A stretch of 64,000 nt of DNA from Cladocopium goreaui (GCA_947184155.2 CAMXCT020003368.1:1-64000); one strand, 5' to 3'; shown: positions 1-10,652, numbered from the stretch's first letter. Numbers and translations are program-made. Notes: a model not told the origin generated them from the sequence alone.

Positions 1-216
1 AAAATCAGACGCATAGTGCCAGTTGCTTAGATGCATAGTGCCAGTTGCTTAGGGCCAAGCTTCAGGGCCAATCTGCGAGTCTATGGAGGCCTTACAGTAC
101 AGCAGGAACCTGGAACAAGAACTCTGTTATAAAGGCAGTCTTAAGGACAATAAAAGCCTATTCTGCCAATGCTGAGCTCCTTTTTGGCGCTGCGGGACAC
201 TGCTCTGAATTTGGTG
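1..216. other. Edge region, no gene seen
   Basis: No convincing coding frame is visible. A 20-base word beginning gcatagtgcc occurs twice in tandem with a 22-base period (about 11-30 and 33-52). Confidence 0.5.
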
Positions 217-1908
217 CTACTTCCAATTCACCAAGATTGCCAGAACAATGGCCGCAACTATGTTTGAATTAAAAGCGTTGCCGGCCAATTCCTGACTTTG
301 CCTTTGGTCAAGTCCACCAAGACCTGCTTTCTCTACTTCTTCTGGGCCAAGTCCTTGCAACCGCAAGTAGAGGTTGCCAGTCACATTGGAGTTGGTGAAG
401 CAATGGCCTTGAAATATATACAGATATTTCTTGGTAGGCAGAAGGCAAGGGTGGCAGGTGGAGTTGAAACGAACATAGTTGAGGGAGTCCCCAATGTTTG
501 CAACCAGGCAATCCTGGTCCACAGGGTTCTTGATGTTCTTTCGCATGTGCAGGGCCAACTTCAGGATTGCACATTCAACCTCCCGCTCAGTGAGGTTCAA
601 CTTGTCTTTCTGCTGCACCAATGCCTTCTGAACTCTGGTCTTCATCTCTGAGTCCGCAATTTTCCATTTTTCTTTGAAAGCAGCATGCTGTTTTTTCCAT
701 ACAGGTGGTTTCTTGGGTTTGTTTTTGTTCTCCACCTTTTTCTTGTCATTCTTTTTTTTTGGCATCTGACATCTCATCAGCAAGCATCGCAAATTTGGCA
801 TCTGACAAAAACTTGGCAAGAACATCTGGCTTGTCAATCTTGCAACTGGCCACAAAATCCCAAACTCTTTGCACCTGCTTCATGTGAATCTCCTGGCCAT
901 GCATGCCGAACCCTGCACTTCGCATCACAAAAACGCCGTAAGTTCTTGACCTGCTTTGGGGGAGCCCAAAGTCACGAGTGTTGAGCAGGTTCCATGATCC
1001 AGCGTATCCTAGCTCTGCCAGTTTGTCTGTTGCAACTTTCGTTCCTTTTTCATTGACAGCCTTGCGCAGCTTGTCCAGCGCAGACACACACTCCAGCATA
1101 ATGAAGCGGGGTCTTGCATCCATGCCACATGAAGACAATACGTCTAGCATTTCCATGAACTGGAGCCGCTTCTACCCTCTCTGTCCAAAATGGAGCGAGG
1201 AGTGGTTGTCAGGGGACTGACATCATCGCATTCGATGGCTCCGATCCAAAGGTCTACTTTTGGTTCTTTCAACCCATTCAGCTCTGCAGTCCTTGATTTG
1301 AACAGTGCAGGTGCGGCATGCTCTCCACCACAACTCTTATGCACTTCCTGGCAAAGAGCTCTCTTCCATGCCACCATTTCACTGTAGAACACTGTTTGGC
1401 AAGCAACTGTCAAACCATGTATCTCTGTGATCTTGGACTCCAAAGTTTTTGAAGCTATGGTACCCGTTGCCATCCCAGCGCAGAGCTCACCAATGTTCAA
1501 CGTGTGCTGACTGTGATGTGCCCGCAAACAATCAACATCTTTCGAGTCCAGCTTGTCCACAATCCAAGTCACATACCTCATCAGATTCGAAGTCGCATCA
1601 GGACTGGCTTCACCTTCACTGTGAGAGGAATCTAGTTCTCGTTTTTCACCTTTTCGGCATTTCCATTGCACTTCTTGTAGTCGAACTCTCTTTGTTTCTT
1701 CTGTCTCTGATGTAGCTTCGCTGGCAGACCTGTCAACAGCAAACCCATCAGAACAACCGCGGCTCCCACCGCCGCCATGATGGCCACGGCTACTGCTGCC
1801 ACCGCCACCGCGACCGCCACTGCGACCGCCGCCGCGACGACCACGACCGCGGGATGGCGCTGCCTCTGGCTCAGAGGTTGACACACTGCTGCCTTCTGAT
1901 TCGGTCAT
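217..1908 (-). pseudogene. C5 cytosine DNA methyltransferase-like gene, frame broken twice
   Basis: Three minus-strand frames follow one another and together show the order of C5-methyltransferase motifs. The first (1908-1144) has an RGG-rich, Ser/Gly-rich N-terminus, then NIGELCAGMATGT (motif I), FYSEM (motif II) and IECDDVSPL at the catalytic position (motif IV, Cys kept but the usual Pro-Cys replaced by Glu-Cys). The second (about 1156-746) has FIMLECVSAL (motif VI, Glu kept) and DFGLPQSRSR (motif VIII). The third (about 780-217) has CLLPTKKYLY (like motif IX) and ELAGNAFNSN (motif X). The known family transfers methyl groups to cytosine C5 in DNA. The frames meet at a one-base shift near 1160 and at an A9 run near 765. 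No intron is needed, so this looks like one uninterrupted gene with two indels: a decayed copy, an assembly error or recoding. Whether the enzyme is active or element-borne cannot be told. Confidence 0.75.
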
Positions 1909-1927
1909 CTTGAGCCATCAAAAAAGG
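1909..1927 (-). promoter_or_regulatory. Possible spliced-leader relic before the methyltransferase ATG
   Basis: On the minus strand the bases just before the ATG at 1908 read TGGCTCAAG after a T-rich stretch. The last nine bases match the 3' end of the dinoflagellate trans-spliced leader (ending TTTTGGCTCAAG). Relic leaders at ATG are known from retroposed dinoflagellate genes. The upstream part is degenerate, so a chance match is possible. Confidence 0.4.
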
Positions 1928-2267
1928 TTGCAAGGTGCACCTTGTTTAATCAGCATCACCGAGTTTGCAACTGTATTTTCCCTCAGTAGATCAGGGCAGG
2001 TGGAAACACAGCTGCAATAAACGAAGAAATGCAAGAAAGGCATCACCACAAACTTCGATGGTGTGGAACTAATTCAAGCGCCAAACATTAAATTACAATT
2101 CAAACATAACCAGTTCACAAAGAGCGACTCTCCTAAGGATGGGAGCTGTGACAAACACGGGCACGCAAGGCTAACCTTTTCTTCCCTGCTCCGCAAATGA
2201 TGCGCTGCATCTACAGATGCTGAACCCCAAAAACATCTGACCATTACAAATGATCAGCATGTGTCCA
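1928..2267. other. Intergenic spacer
   Basis: No coding frame or repeat of note was seen between the methyltransferase and the next minus-strand gene. Confidence 0.4.
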
Positions 2268-3188
2268 TCACTTGTTGCGGAAGGGCATCTTCATGGGCAC
2301 TGCATCCTTGTTCTGCTCCAACCATTTTCCACTCAAGAACCTGGCTTCCCCATAGTAATCGGATTTCGTCATGTTCTCAACACCCTCCCATTTGTCTCGG
2401 CAAAATTTGTAGAAGCTCGGCTCTGACTTGGCTGGGTGCACCAAAAAAGGCTTGATGAGATCATCATACGCCTCAACAATGGCCTCCCAGATCATCAAGA
2501 GCTTTTCATTCTTCGGCGGAGGCTTGCTGGCAAAAGTCGATTTGCCTCGTTTGGCCAACCTCTCATCATCAGCATCAGAAGCTCGCTCCTTTCTTTTTGG
2601 CAACGCACCTCCATCAGCAACTGGCTTTTTCCCTCCTTCATCTGGCATCTTGACGTCATCATCTGGCATCTTGACGTCATCATCTGGCACTGTGTCCACA
2701 ACAGGATCTGGCAACTTTGCATCATCTCTTGGTGAGTTTGCAGCATTCTTCATGGCCAAGTTCTCCTCACCGATCTGCTGGCTCTCTTCAGCAACTGCAT
2801 CAAAGTCTTGAATGGTCAACAGTCTGGGTTTATCTTCCAGATGCAGAGGTTCCTGCTTGCCAGGAGCTTGAGCATGATCTGCCTGTAGCACAAGATCTTC
2901 CCACAAGGACATCTGACGCTTCTCTGTAGAGTCAAGTTCTCCACGTAGATCTTGACTTGCGCTTGGGGTCATGACTTCCTCTGCTGTTGGATTCCAACTC
3001 AGAGCACAAGGCTTGCCAGATGGCTCAGCTATCTCAGGCTGTATTTGAGGCAGCCTGTCCTTGAAGACAGCATCGAAAGCCGCTTGCCCTGCCATTGAGC
3101 GAGAGGTAATGGAGGAGCGAACGCAAGATTGGTCTTGAAACTGGATGCTCACGATGCACATGAGCAGTGCAGCAGGAAGCTGTTGCAA
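2268..3188 (-). CDS. Hypothetical protein with KMPD repeats, 306 residues
   Basis: One open frame without recognisable catalytic domain. The N-terminus (about 1-25) is mildly hydrophobic; a start at the later MAGQAAFDAV (about residue 32) is also reasonable. The middle is acidic (DDDVKMPDDDVKMPDEGG), followed by a basic stretch (PKRKER, LAKRGK) that could be a nuclear signal. The C-terminal 90 residues are globular-looking, with aromatic and charged residues (IWEAIVEAYDDLIKPF, FYKFCRDKWEGV). The KMPD repeats are encoded by tandem copies of GATGCCAGATG-type words, the same word scattered through the first 11 kb. I do not recognise the family. The frame is long and protein-like, so it is probably real, perhaps as the main exon of a larger gene. 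Confidence 0.55.
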   Translation of the reverse strand: MQQLPAALLMCIVSIQFQDQSCVRSSITSRSMAGQAAFDAVFKDRLPQIQPEIAEPSGKPCALSWNPTAEEVMTPSASQDLRGELDSTEKRQMSLWEDLVLQADHAQAPGKQEPLHLEDKPRLLTIQDFDAVAEESQQIGEENLAMKNAANSPRDDAKLPDPVVDTVPDDDVKMPDDDVKMPDEGGKKPVADGGALPKRKERASDADDERLAKRGKSTFASKPPPKNEKLLMIWEAIVEAYDDLIKPFLVHPAKSEPSFYKFCRDKWEGVENMTKSDYYGEARFLSGKWLEQNKDAVPMKMPFRNK

Positions 3189-3342
3189 ATGACTCTTGAA
3201 ATCAGTTGAACATCGCTACACAATCTGATCAGTTGATTGGCTATCAGCTGTGCCTGGACGATTGTGCGCCAAGCCTGTCAGCAGCAACAAAATCACAACA
3301 ACTCATTGTCATCTGCACCTGTGGATGCACTGCCAGTCAAAG

Positions 3343-3642
3343 GAAGTCAAGACTGCACAGAGCATGTCAGGCTTGCACCAGGCCTGTCGCGGAGTAAAGA
3401 GGTTCAAGCCTGGCTTGCGACAGGGCAATGACAAAAAACATGGAAGTCAAGACTGCACAGAGCATGTCAGGCTTGCACCAGGCCTGTCGCGGAGTAAAGA
3501 GGTTCAAGCCTGGCTTGCGACAGGGCAATGACAAAAAACATGGAAGTCAAGACTGCACAGAGCATGTCAGGCTTGCACCAGGCCTGTCGCGGAGTAAAGA
3601 GGTTCAAGCCTGGCTTGCGACAGGGCAATGACAAAAAACATC
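3343..3642. repeat. Three tandem copies of a 100-bp unit
   Basis: Copies start at 3343, 3443 and 3543 and look almost identical. The period is not a multiple of three. Each unit holds two interleaved inverted repeats: caggcttg pairs with caagcctg, and cctgtcgc pairs with gcgacagg, in the order A-B-A'-B'. Confidence 0.9.
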
Positions 3643-3915
3643 AAAAAACACACCAAGTGGTCACTGTTTGATCATGACAAGTTTGACAAAACTGACCCTC
3701 TGGATTGCAGCTGATCTTTTTCTTGGCGATTCCAATGGGTCTGTTATTTGCAGAACAAACTGCAAAGACCAATTGTAGACTGCCTTGTTTCTCAGGCAAT
3801 CAATTCAGTTGCTGAGTCAAAAAATCCATCTGGCAGCGAACATTTGAGACAACTGACATCGGTCATCTCCTTCAGGTTTGCTGTCTTGAAAAGTTGGACA
3901 GCTGGGACAGCTCAC
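3643..3915. other. No gene seen
   Basis: Spacer after the 100-bp repeats. It contains one CATCTGGCA word near 3830. No convincing exon was found. Confidence 0.4.
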
Positions 3916-4062
3916 CTGGCACTGGAACTCCAGCTCTGACCGTGATTCCGGGACCTTTTGAAATTCTTGTAGTAGTCATAGTTCGAGGAATCTGTCGAGA
4001 TCCAACCGAGCTTCTCATTGACATGGCACATCACCACTTTGGAAGCTGCATTCGGCCCCGTC
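3916..4062 (-). CDS. Probable internal exon, unknown protein
   Basis: The minus strand reads an open, protein-like segment (KVVMCHVNEKLGWISTDSS, then NYDYYKNFKRSRNHGQ) that ends at a canonical splice donor, AG followed by GTGAGC, at 3915. It is below usual ORF length. The family is not recognised and no partner exon was found with confidence; the stop of the next minus-strand gene lies upstream at 4164. Confidence 0.4.
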
Positions 4063-4163
4063 AGTTGTTTGTCTGTAGTGAGTTCACCTTAAGTTCGGGA
4101 ACATCACATTGAAATTCTGAACCTTGGAATTTGGAAAGAAGGAAGACAGACAAGTAAGCAAGT

Positions 4164-5345
4164 TTAAGCAAAGGGTCGGCCCAGTTTCGTCGCCAGATTT
4201 TTGGCATAGTCCCTGCCCTCGTCATTGTACATGGCCAGGTTCAGACATGCCTGGGCCCACTGAAAGCATCTGACAACAACCAGATCAACAGACAAACAAG
4301 TTGAGCCAAGATACAGCACAAGCAACGGCATCAACCCCAAGCTTTTCCAAAAAAAAAGCGAGGGCAGGCACTTCCTGTCGCAGCTGCTGCCTCACCTGAG
4401 GGATGTCCAGTGGCAACAACTGCGCATTCGTGAAAGTGATGTGCATCCATGGCAAATGCATCCATGGCAAGTGCATCCATGGTACCCACTCATCAGGCCC
4501 GTCATCATTCTTCTGAGTCTCCGTCTGCTTGGGTGTGGCTTTAAGGCACTGTTCAAGGTCTGCATTGGCTGCCCGCAAATCCTCTAGCCAATACAGCCGG
4601 GTATCCTCTAGGTAGTTCTGGATTGCAACACCCAAGTCCTCCACCTCATTGTGGGAGACGGCCCCTCCAATGCATTGGAGCCTAGCAGGCAGCAAAGATT
4701 CAAAGGCAACTGATTACCAAACACCACAGAAGCTGTCAGATGATAAATGCCAGATGCTGCTGTCAGATGATAGATGTGAGATGTCATCAGCTTCTTGCAA
4801 GCAAGATTCCCGCGGTCATCCAAGCTGGGCAAATACAAAGCGCAATCCAGCATCCACGCAAGGCAAGAGGCAACTGTCATAGAGCGATGCCTGCCTTTGG
4901 AGCCTGAGGCACTGGGGCAATGACTTTGCAAGATTGTTTTTCAAATAGATTGAAATGTTGACCATTGATTTTGAAAGATAGAGCTAGTGCATTGGAAGGA
5001 GCAAGTGATCGAGAGGAACAAGAATTGGTTTGTGGATGATTGGACCCATCCAGCAATTGTGGATAGCCACTGACCCAGTAGTTCCTTGCATTCAGCGGTC
5101 TGGCACATCTCCTCCAAAGTGTACTTGCCATTGGGGTCTGATTTCCACGTTGACCTCACATCCGATTGGATAATTGCAGCATCACCAAACTCTTGGATCA
5201 ACTTGTATGGCACGCATTCACGCCCCAGCTTGTAACCTGACCCAACGCGATAGCGGAAGTCGATGCCCCATGAGACAATGGAGATTTGCTTGTTGGCCAG
5301 GTCCAATTGGCGCTGAAACTTGGAGGGCCACGGTTCGGATCTGAC
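4164..5345 (-). CDS. Multi-exon hypothetical gene
   Basis: Three protein-like minus-strand segments are separated by non-coding stretches. The first, about 5345-5038, includes IVSWGIDFRYRVGSGYKLG and TWKSDPNGKYTLEEMC. The second, about 4690-4330, includes EDLGVAIQNYLEDTRLYW and a PWMH triplication made by three tandem 15-bp units at about 4444-4485. The last, about 4260-4164, reads WAQACLNLAMYNDEGRDYA and ends at TAA (4164-4166). Splice borders are not all resolved; an AG acceptor is visible before the last segment near 4256. The intron near 4740-4790 holds several copies of the GATGCCAGATG/CAGATGATAG words. No known domain is recognised. Joining these pieces into one gene is inference from strand, order and composition. 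Confidence 0.45.
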
Positions 5346-6884
5346 ATGGCTTGAATTGAAAGTGATCGAGTGATCGAGCAGACTTCTGTCATAGGAACAT
5401 GGATAGCGAATGTTTTGATGTTGTGCAAGTCTTGATGGCTTCTCAATGTTAAAATGGCGTTTATAATTGCCTCTTTTCTAATCAGAACACATGACAGGGA
5501 ATGCCAGCAACTGACATCTAAAATGGCAACAGTGCAGTGGTAGGCTCATGACAGGCGAAAGGAGCAGCAATGAGACCAAGTGCAAGCAAAAGCAATGCAA
5601 AAACAAGTCAGTTCGGCCATGAAGAGCTGCTCGCAGCCATTGACCATGTTAGACCTGCTTCCACACAGAATGGAAATTCAGCTGAAATGCAGGGGTCAGG
5701 ACAACTGGAAGTGGCTTTTACCGCCACAAAACAAACATTGCATTCAATTGATTCCCCGGACAGCCTGACTGAGCCTGAACAAGCAGGATCTGCTGCAATG
5801 TTCCCGCCTTGAAGTTCACACTTGATTCTGAAACTACAAAGAAGAGAAGGGAAACCTGGAACAGCAAGTGCATTTTGAGTCCTGCCTCTTCTCCAGCATC
5901 TTGCATCTGGCACATGTTTGTCTCCTAACAAAGGACTCACCAGCAACTCACAAATTGGCAAAGCCGCAGGATGCTGCAGGTGGAAAAAGAACGGTGGCTT
6001 CAAGCAGCTGAAAGAAATCAACTTGATTTCTGCATCGAAGAACCAAACCTCAGCAGGACCATGATGCTGTTGCATGGATGGGCGCAAGACTGAATCTGAA
6101 ATCATGTTGGAATCTGAGGCATCATGTCCTTCACAGATCAATGGAAATCTGAGATGTCCACTTTGGAGGCACTTGCTTCATGGACAGAACCAAACCTGAG
6201 GTCTGAGGTGTCGAAAATGGTCATGGTCAAGTCCGCGCAAAACTGCTGGAGTTCATGCTAGAAACTATAACTAAGGCATGATGCACGTCACAGATCAGTG
6301 GAAAACTGAGATGTCCACTTTGGAGGTTCTTCTTCCTGGCAAAGAATGGAAATTGACAAATCTTCCTGGCAAACAAGGCTGGAAAACAAGCAGACCAACA
6401 ACTGTTTGATCCATCTGGCATCATGTGGCATCCACAACTGCACTCTACCACTCAATTTTTGAAATCATCTGGCATCCACAACTGTCTGATCCATCTGGCA
6501 TCATCGGGCATCCACAACTTTGTACAGCTACACATCATCATCATCACCATACCTGACTCTACTGGACATTGCACTCAAACCAGCAGCAACACAGTGACGC
6601 TTCAGGTTCAGAAAAGCATCATCACATTGAACTGAAAATGATTTGCAACACATTTCTACACAGAAAACATCTGTTGCAAAACAAGTTGCATATCACGCAA
6701 GTTGTACCTCACAAGCAGAACAACAAAGAACACCTCCCTCATGAACTTCAACTTACCCCTCTCATCTCGATCAGCCCTTGATCTGCCAGGCTTGTTGCGA
6801 AAGGTCTCGCAATACCTGAGAGACAAACAATAACCATACACTATAAAGAAACCGTCACACAAGAAACCGTCACACAAGAAACCG
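5346..6884. other. Spacer with scattered CATCTGGCATC words
   Basis: There are only short frames with poor protein character. Near 6411-6515 the words CATCTGGCATC and GGCATCCACAACT recur four or more times within about 100 bases. A 15-bp unit (aaaccgtcacacaag) is repeated three times near 6850-6892. Confidence 0.4.
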
Positions 6885-7148
6885 TCACCATTGCACCGGG
6901 TAGCGAATAGATGTCCGTCCTCCAAGCAAGTCATGGAGCCACACAGTGTGTCTGACAGGACATGACACAAATCCAAGTGTCCTCAGAAACCTTGCCGTCG
7001 TGTGCAAGCGGGCTGCAGTGTAGTCAATATGTTCACGGATCCTCAGACGGGCATTGGACAAACCATGTGAAATCAGCATGATGATCAAATCACGAAGTGC
7101 AACAAACCATAACCAAGTCTCGAGATCTGCACATCTTGGACATCCCAA
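6885..7148 (-). CDS. Possible exon, unknown protein
   Basis: The minus frame is protein-like in composition (WFVALRDLIIMLISHG, then IREHIDYTAARLHTTARFL, then RHTVWLHDLLGG), with regular hydrophobic spacing suggesting helices. It has no recognised domain and no confirmed splice sites. It could be a fortuitous frame. Confidence 0.3.
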   Translation of the reverse strand: MGCPRCADLETWLWFVALRDLIIMLISHGLSNARLRIREHIDYTAARLHTTARFLRTLGFVSCPVRHTVWLHDLLGGRTSIRYPVQW

Positions 7149-7594
7149 TCTCTCGCAGGATACCCACTTGGAAAGATGCGATGTTCGTAGACTCAGCTGC
7201 AGACAAGACAGTCATAGCTCCAAACCAATCACTGAATCATTTTCCATTGGAGTTATAGAACCAACGAAACAGTTACTGCGAGACACCTGAGTCAATCCAT
7301 GAGAGTCTTCGCTGCTTGGACAGAGTTTTGTACTTCTTCAACTTTGGCAGCAAAACATCAGGCAAGCTCAGTGTACCAGTGCTTTTCCTGTGAAACCCAA
7401 GAATGGAATTCCAAAACAGTAGTGTGCATGGTGAACGGAACATCTCAGGACAGCTTTGCCAAGTCTCTTTTTAGGTGGTTTCAACGAAGCTGGCTTCTTC
7501 ATAACTTTCATCACCGCCATGATCACTGCGAACCCAAAACCGCTTGTGCAGAGCAAAGGTGCTGCAACAAAGATCACCAAGTAGCCAATTCAAT

Positions 7595-8250
7595 TGCATC
7601 AAGATGTCAGTCAAAGCAGTCGAAGGGGTCAAAGAAACAGGCATCAAACATGTCAGGCCTGCCAACAAATGGAAGGATATGGAAGGAAACAGCTGCAAGG
7701 CATGGTGACCTCTGTCACAAACGGCTTGAAGAATATCTGCAAAACAATTCAGTGACTCAACTGTACTAATAGTGGAAATACACAGTCAACTGCACGATGT
7801 TGCGTTTCAGGTGCAAGTGGGTCAAATGAGACATGAAAAATGAGTGTCACTTGCCAGTTGTTGACATGACTCTGGATCAAGAATCTGAGCTCACAACTCC
7901 TGTGAATGCAGAACATCGGGGCACAGCCTCAAACATTTTCAAAGCCAATGTGCAAAGCCAGAGTGCCAGGGTGCAATTCCTATTAAACAGCAAGCAAGGC
8001 AAAAAAATGGAAACATTGCCAAAAAAAGCCAAACAGTGCGTGTGGAAAAGCCACATCCTGCATCTGGCATCTTGCAACTGGGGCCCAGACAAGCCTCACT
8101 GCAGTGGCTGCTTCTGGATGTCTCCTGCAAATCCGGTTGGAAAACTCTTTGCCGCATACATCCAACAAAGAAAAAAATCAGAAAATTGATCTCTCTTTGA
8201 AAACCATCCCTACAGACATTTCACAGGTTGACAACCACCGAATGCCTTGT
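7595..8250. repeat. Direct duplication, copy 1 (~650 bp)
   Basis: It aligns with 9472-10123 at high identity, from tgcatcaagatgtcag to aatgccttgt. Differences are scattered single bases plus a one-base indel near 8150. In the open plus frame of this segment most substitutions change the amino acid and the indel breaks the frame, so it is probably not protein-coding. It contains one CATCTGGCATC word near 8068. Confidence 0.85.
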
Positions 8251-8520
8251 AAACAAAGAAGGCCATAGAGCAAGTCCTTTGCCTCGGCCAGTATCACAGT
8301 AAGCAACAAACACAAGAAGACATCTGAACTTGAACGTGGCTTGATTTTGCAAACTGAAGGTCAGCCTGCCAGCTTTTGACACCCAGCAGTGCAGCAATGA
8401 TTGTCAAGGCATCTGACACAAAAACTATTTACATCTGGCATCCAGCCACACAAAATCTGGCATCTGACACAAAAACTATTTACATCTGGCATCCACAATA
8501 CACATCTGGCATCTGACATC

Positions 8521-9021
8521 TCATGGCTTCTCATTCTTTTTCACCGACTTGGTTTTATCTTTCTTGTGCTTCTTGTCGGTCTTCTTGTCTTTCTTGCTCT
8601 TGTCAGACTCAACATTGGCAAAAAACACAGCACCATCTTTCTTTGACCATTTGATAGGCTGGTCATACCGGCGAGCATTGCGCAGCACCCATGCAAACAA
8701 TTTGCTTTTGCTTGCAAAGTAATCTGGCATTGTTTCCATGTCGAAGCCACATTTTATTGCATTGTCAGGATCAAAGAGGAAGGGAGCCTCATCTGACACC
8801 GGACACCAACAGCCATCAACTTTTTCGGCGACTTGAAAGCAGTCTGTGAGCTCAACTTCACCGAGAATGTGTTTCTCCCCAACGACTGCGACTGCAAATT
8901 TGCCACGTTTTTGCGTGGCAAACGACCTTATCTCCCAAGTCTTCCTAAAACATTCATTGGGTTCCAAAATTCGGTCCACCCATGGCTGCCGAATCAAAAT
9001 TGCTTGTTCAGGCAGTGTCAT
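8521..9021 (-). CDS. ASCH/PUA-like domain protein with lysine-rich tail
   Basis: I chose the ATG at 9021 (MTLPEQAILIRQPWVDRIL) because the ASCH-like fold starts there; the open frame runs on to 9084. The N-terminal 60 residues show the ASCH pattern: ILIRQPWVDRIL, then KTWEIRS, then KRGKFAVAVVGEKHILGEVEL. ASCH domains are PUA-like folds implicated in RNA binding, and some members (YqfB type) hydrolyse N4-acetylcytidine; the Lys-Thr of KTWEIRS fits that pattern, but activity is inference. The last 30 residues are almost all Lys, Asp and Ser (KKDKKTDKKHKKDKTK), a likely nuclear or RNA-binding tail. The gene lies between the two direct duplications at 7595 and 9472. Two CATCTGGCATC words lie just past the stop. 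Confidence 0.65.
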   Translation of the reverse strand: MTLPEQAILIRQPWVDRILEPNECFRKTWEIRSFATQKRGKFAVAVVGEKHILGEVELTDCFQVAEKVDGCWCPVSDEAPFLFDPDNAIKCGFDMETMPDYFASKSKLFAWVLRNARRYDQPIKWSKKDGAVFFANVESDKSKKDKKTDKKHKKDKTKSVKKNEKP

Positions 9022-9084
9022 ATCCAAGAAGAAAGGAGCTTGACAACTTAGTTTAACTTGAGCCACACAAATCAAAGGGGTCAA

Positions 9085-9471
9085 AGTTGGCAGTTCTGAA
9101 GAAGCAATCTCCCCATTATGGTGGATTCATCACTGGAACTGGAAACTGGGCCCTGGACTGAAGACAGTTTCGATCTCCAAGTCGTGATTTTGACCATGAC
9201 CAAAATGCTCCTGCAGAACAGAAACCAAGGCATGACACACAATTTGCACTTGAAGCAATGGAGCTAAAAGACAACTCAGTCATTTCCGAGACAAAGTCAA
9301 GCACAAATTTGAAGACCACAGAAAGCTCAAACCACAGCTAATGCAATCTCAATCCTTGCTGAGTTCCTTGCTAGTTCACATCTGACAACTCACATCGGAC
9401 AACTGACAAGGGGGAAGTGACCAAGCGCATGCCTGACAGGATTGTCTGATGAAAAACCCAAAGCAGCCAAA
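9085..9471. other. Spacer
   Basis: No convincing gene. Near 9375-9410 it carries several CATCTGACAACT-type words. Confidence 0.35.
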
Positions 9472-10123
9472 TGCATCAAGATGTCAGTCAAAGCAGTCGA
9501 AGGGGTCAAAGAAACAGGCATCAAACATGTCAGGCCTGCCAAGAAATGGAAGGATATGGAAGGAAACAGCTGCAAGGCATGGTGACCTCTGTCACAAACG
9601 GCTTGAAGAATATCTGCAAAACAATTCAGTCAACTGCACAATAATAATGGAAATACACAGTCAACTGCACGATGTTGCGTTTCAGGTGCAAGTGGGTCAA
9701 ATGAGACATGAAAAATGAGTGTCAGTTGCCAGTTGTTGACATGACTCTGGATCAAGAATCTGAGCTCACAACTCCTGTGAATGCAGAACATCGGGGCACA
9801 GCCTCAAACATGTTCAAAGCCAATGTGCAAAGCCAGAGTGCCAGGGTGCAATTCCTATTAAACAGCAAGCAAGGCAAAAAAATGGAAACATTGCCAAAAA
9901 ATGCCAAACAGTGCGTGTGGAAAAGCCACATCCTGCATCTGGCATCTTGCAACTGGGGCCCAGACAAGCCTCACTGCAATGGCTGCTTCTGGATGTCTCC
10001 TGCAAAACCGGTTGGAAACTCTTTGCCACATGCATCCAACAGAGAAAATTTCAGAAAATTGATCTCTCTTTGGAAGCCATCCTTACAGACATTTCACAGG
10101 TTGACAACCACTGAATGCCTTGT
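9472..10123. repeat. Direct duplication, copy 2 (~650 bp)
   Basis: Second copy of the segment at 7595-8250, same orientation. The copies lose similarity just after aatgccttgt. The ASCH gene lies between them. Confidence 0.85.
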
Positions 10124-10385
10124 ACGGAAAGAAGTCACAGGAAACGCCTGTTCCAGCAACGACACAAAGAAAAGAAAACTTGACCAATCCAATTTGCTGT
10201 AATGCATAGAAAATCATTTAAATGCTGAACGAAACAAATCCTGCAGCTGCAGCTGGTGAGGCCTCGTTTTCCCTTTGATGCATCTACAATATGTGTCAAA
10301 ACACACAGGCACAAATTAAAAAGAATTGTCCCATCTGACAACTGATGAGAACCAACTGACAGCTAACAACTGACAACACGTCAAC

Positions 10386-10652
10386 TCAACGACTGTCATC
10401 TGACAAGGGGGCCGAAAGTTCTTCAATTTCATGAAGGCATGCTATGCTGAAATCTTGCTTCTTCTGCTTGGAAGTGGTGATTTGACCTCCATAGTCACAG
10501 CCACAGTCCCATGCTGTTTGCAGCAAACACCACCTTTCTTTCGGCGACAAAAATTTGCACAAATACGCATGGTAGCACACAGCGCATGCCCGGTCATGCT
10601 TCACTGACTCCAGGAAGTCCACGATTGCGATTGTATTCTGTCCCAAAACCAT
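10386..10652 (-). CDS. Possible small protein or exon, Cys-rich
   Basis: An 88-residue minus frame with plausible protein character: IAIVDFLESVKHDRACAVCY, a Cys pair (CAVC), later CGCDYGG. The C-terminus falls in a CATCTGACAA word. No family recognised; splice sites unresolved. Flanking sequence (10124-10385, 10653-11340) shows no clear gene. Confidence 0.3.
   Translation of the reverse strand: MVLGQNTIAIVDFLESVKHDRACAVCYHAYLCKFLSPKERWCLLQTAWDCGCDYGGQITTSKQKKQDFSIACLHEIEELSAPLSDDSR

Noticed and set aside
5608-6141. 177-residue minus frame
   Set aside because: Composition is irregular, no domain or splice signal supports it, and the region has CATCTGGCATC words typical of spacer.
7833-8189. 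118-residue plus frame in the duplicated segment (and its partner at 9708-10,202)
   Set aside because: Most differences between the copies are non-synonymous and a one-base deletion changes the end. Probably non-coding.
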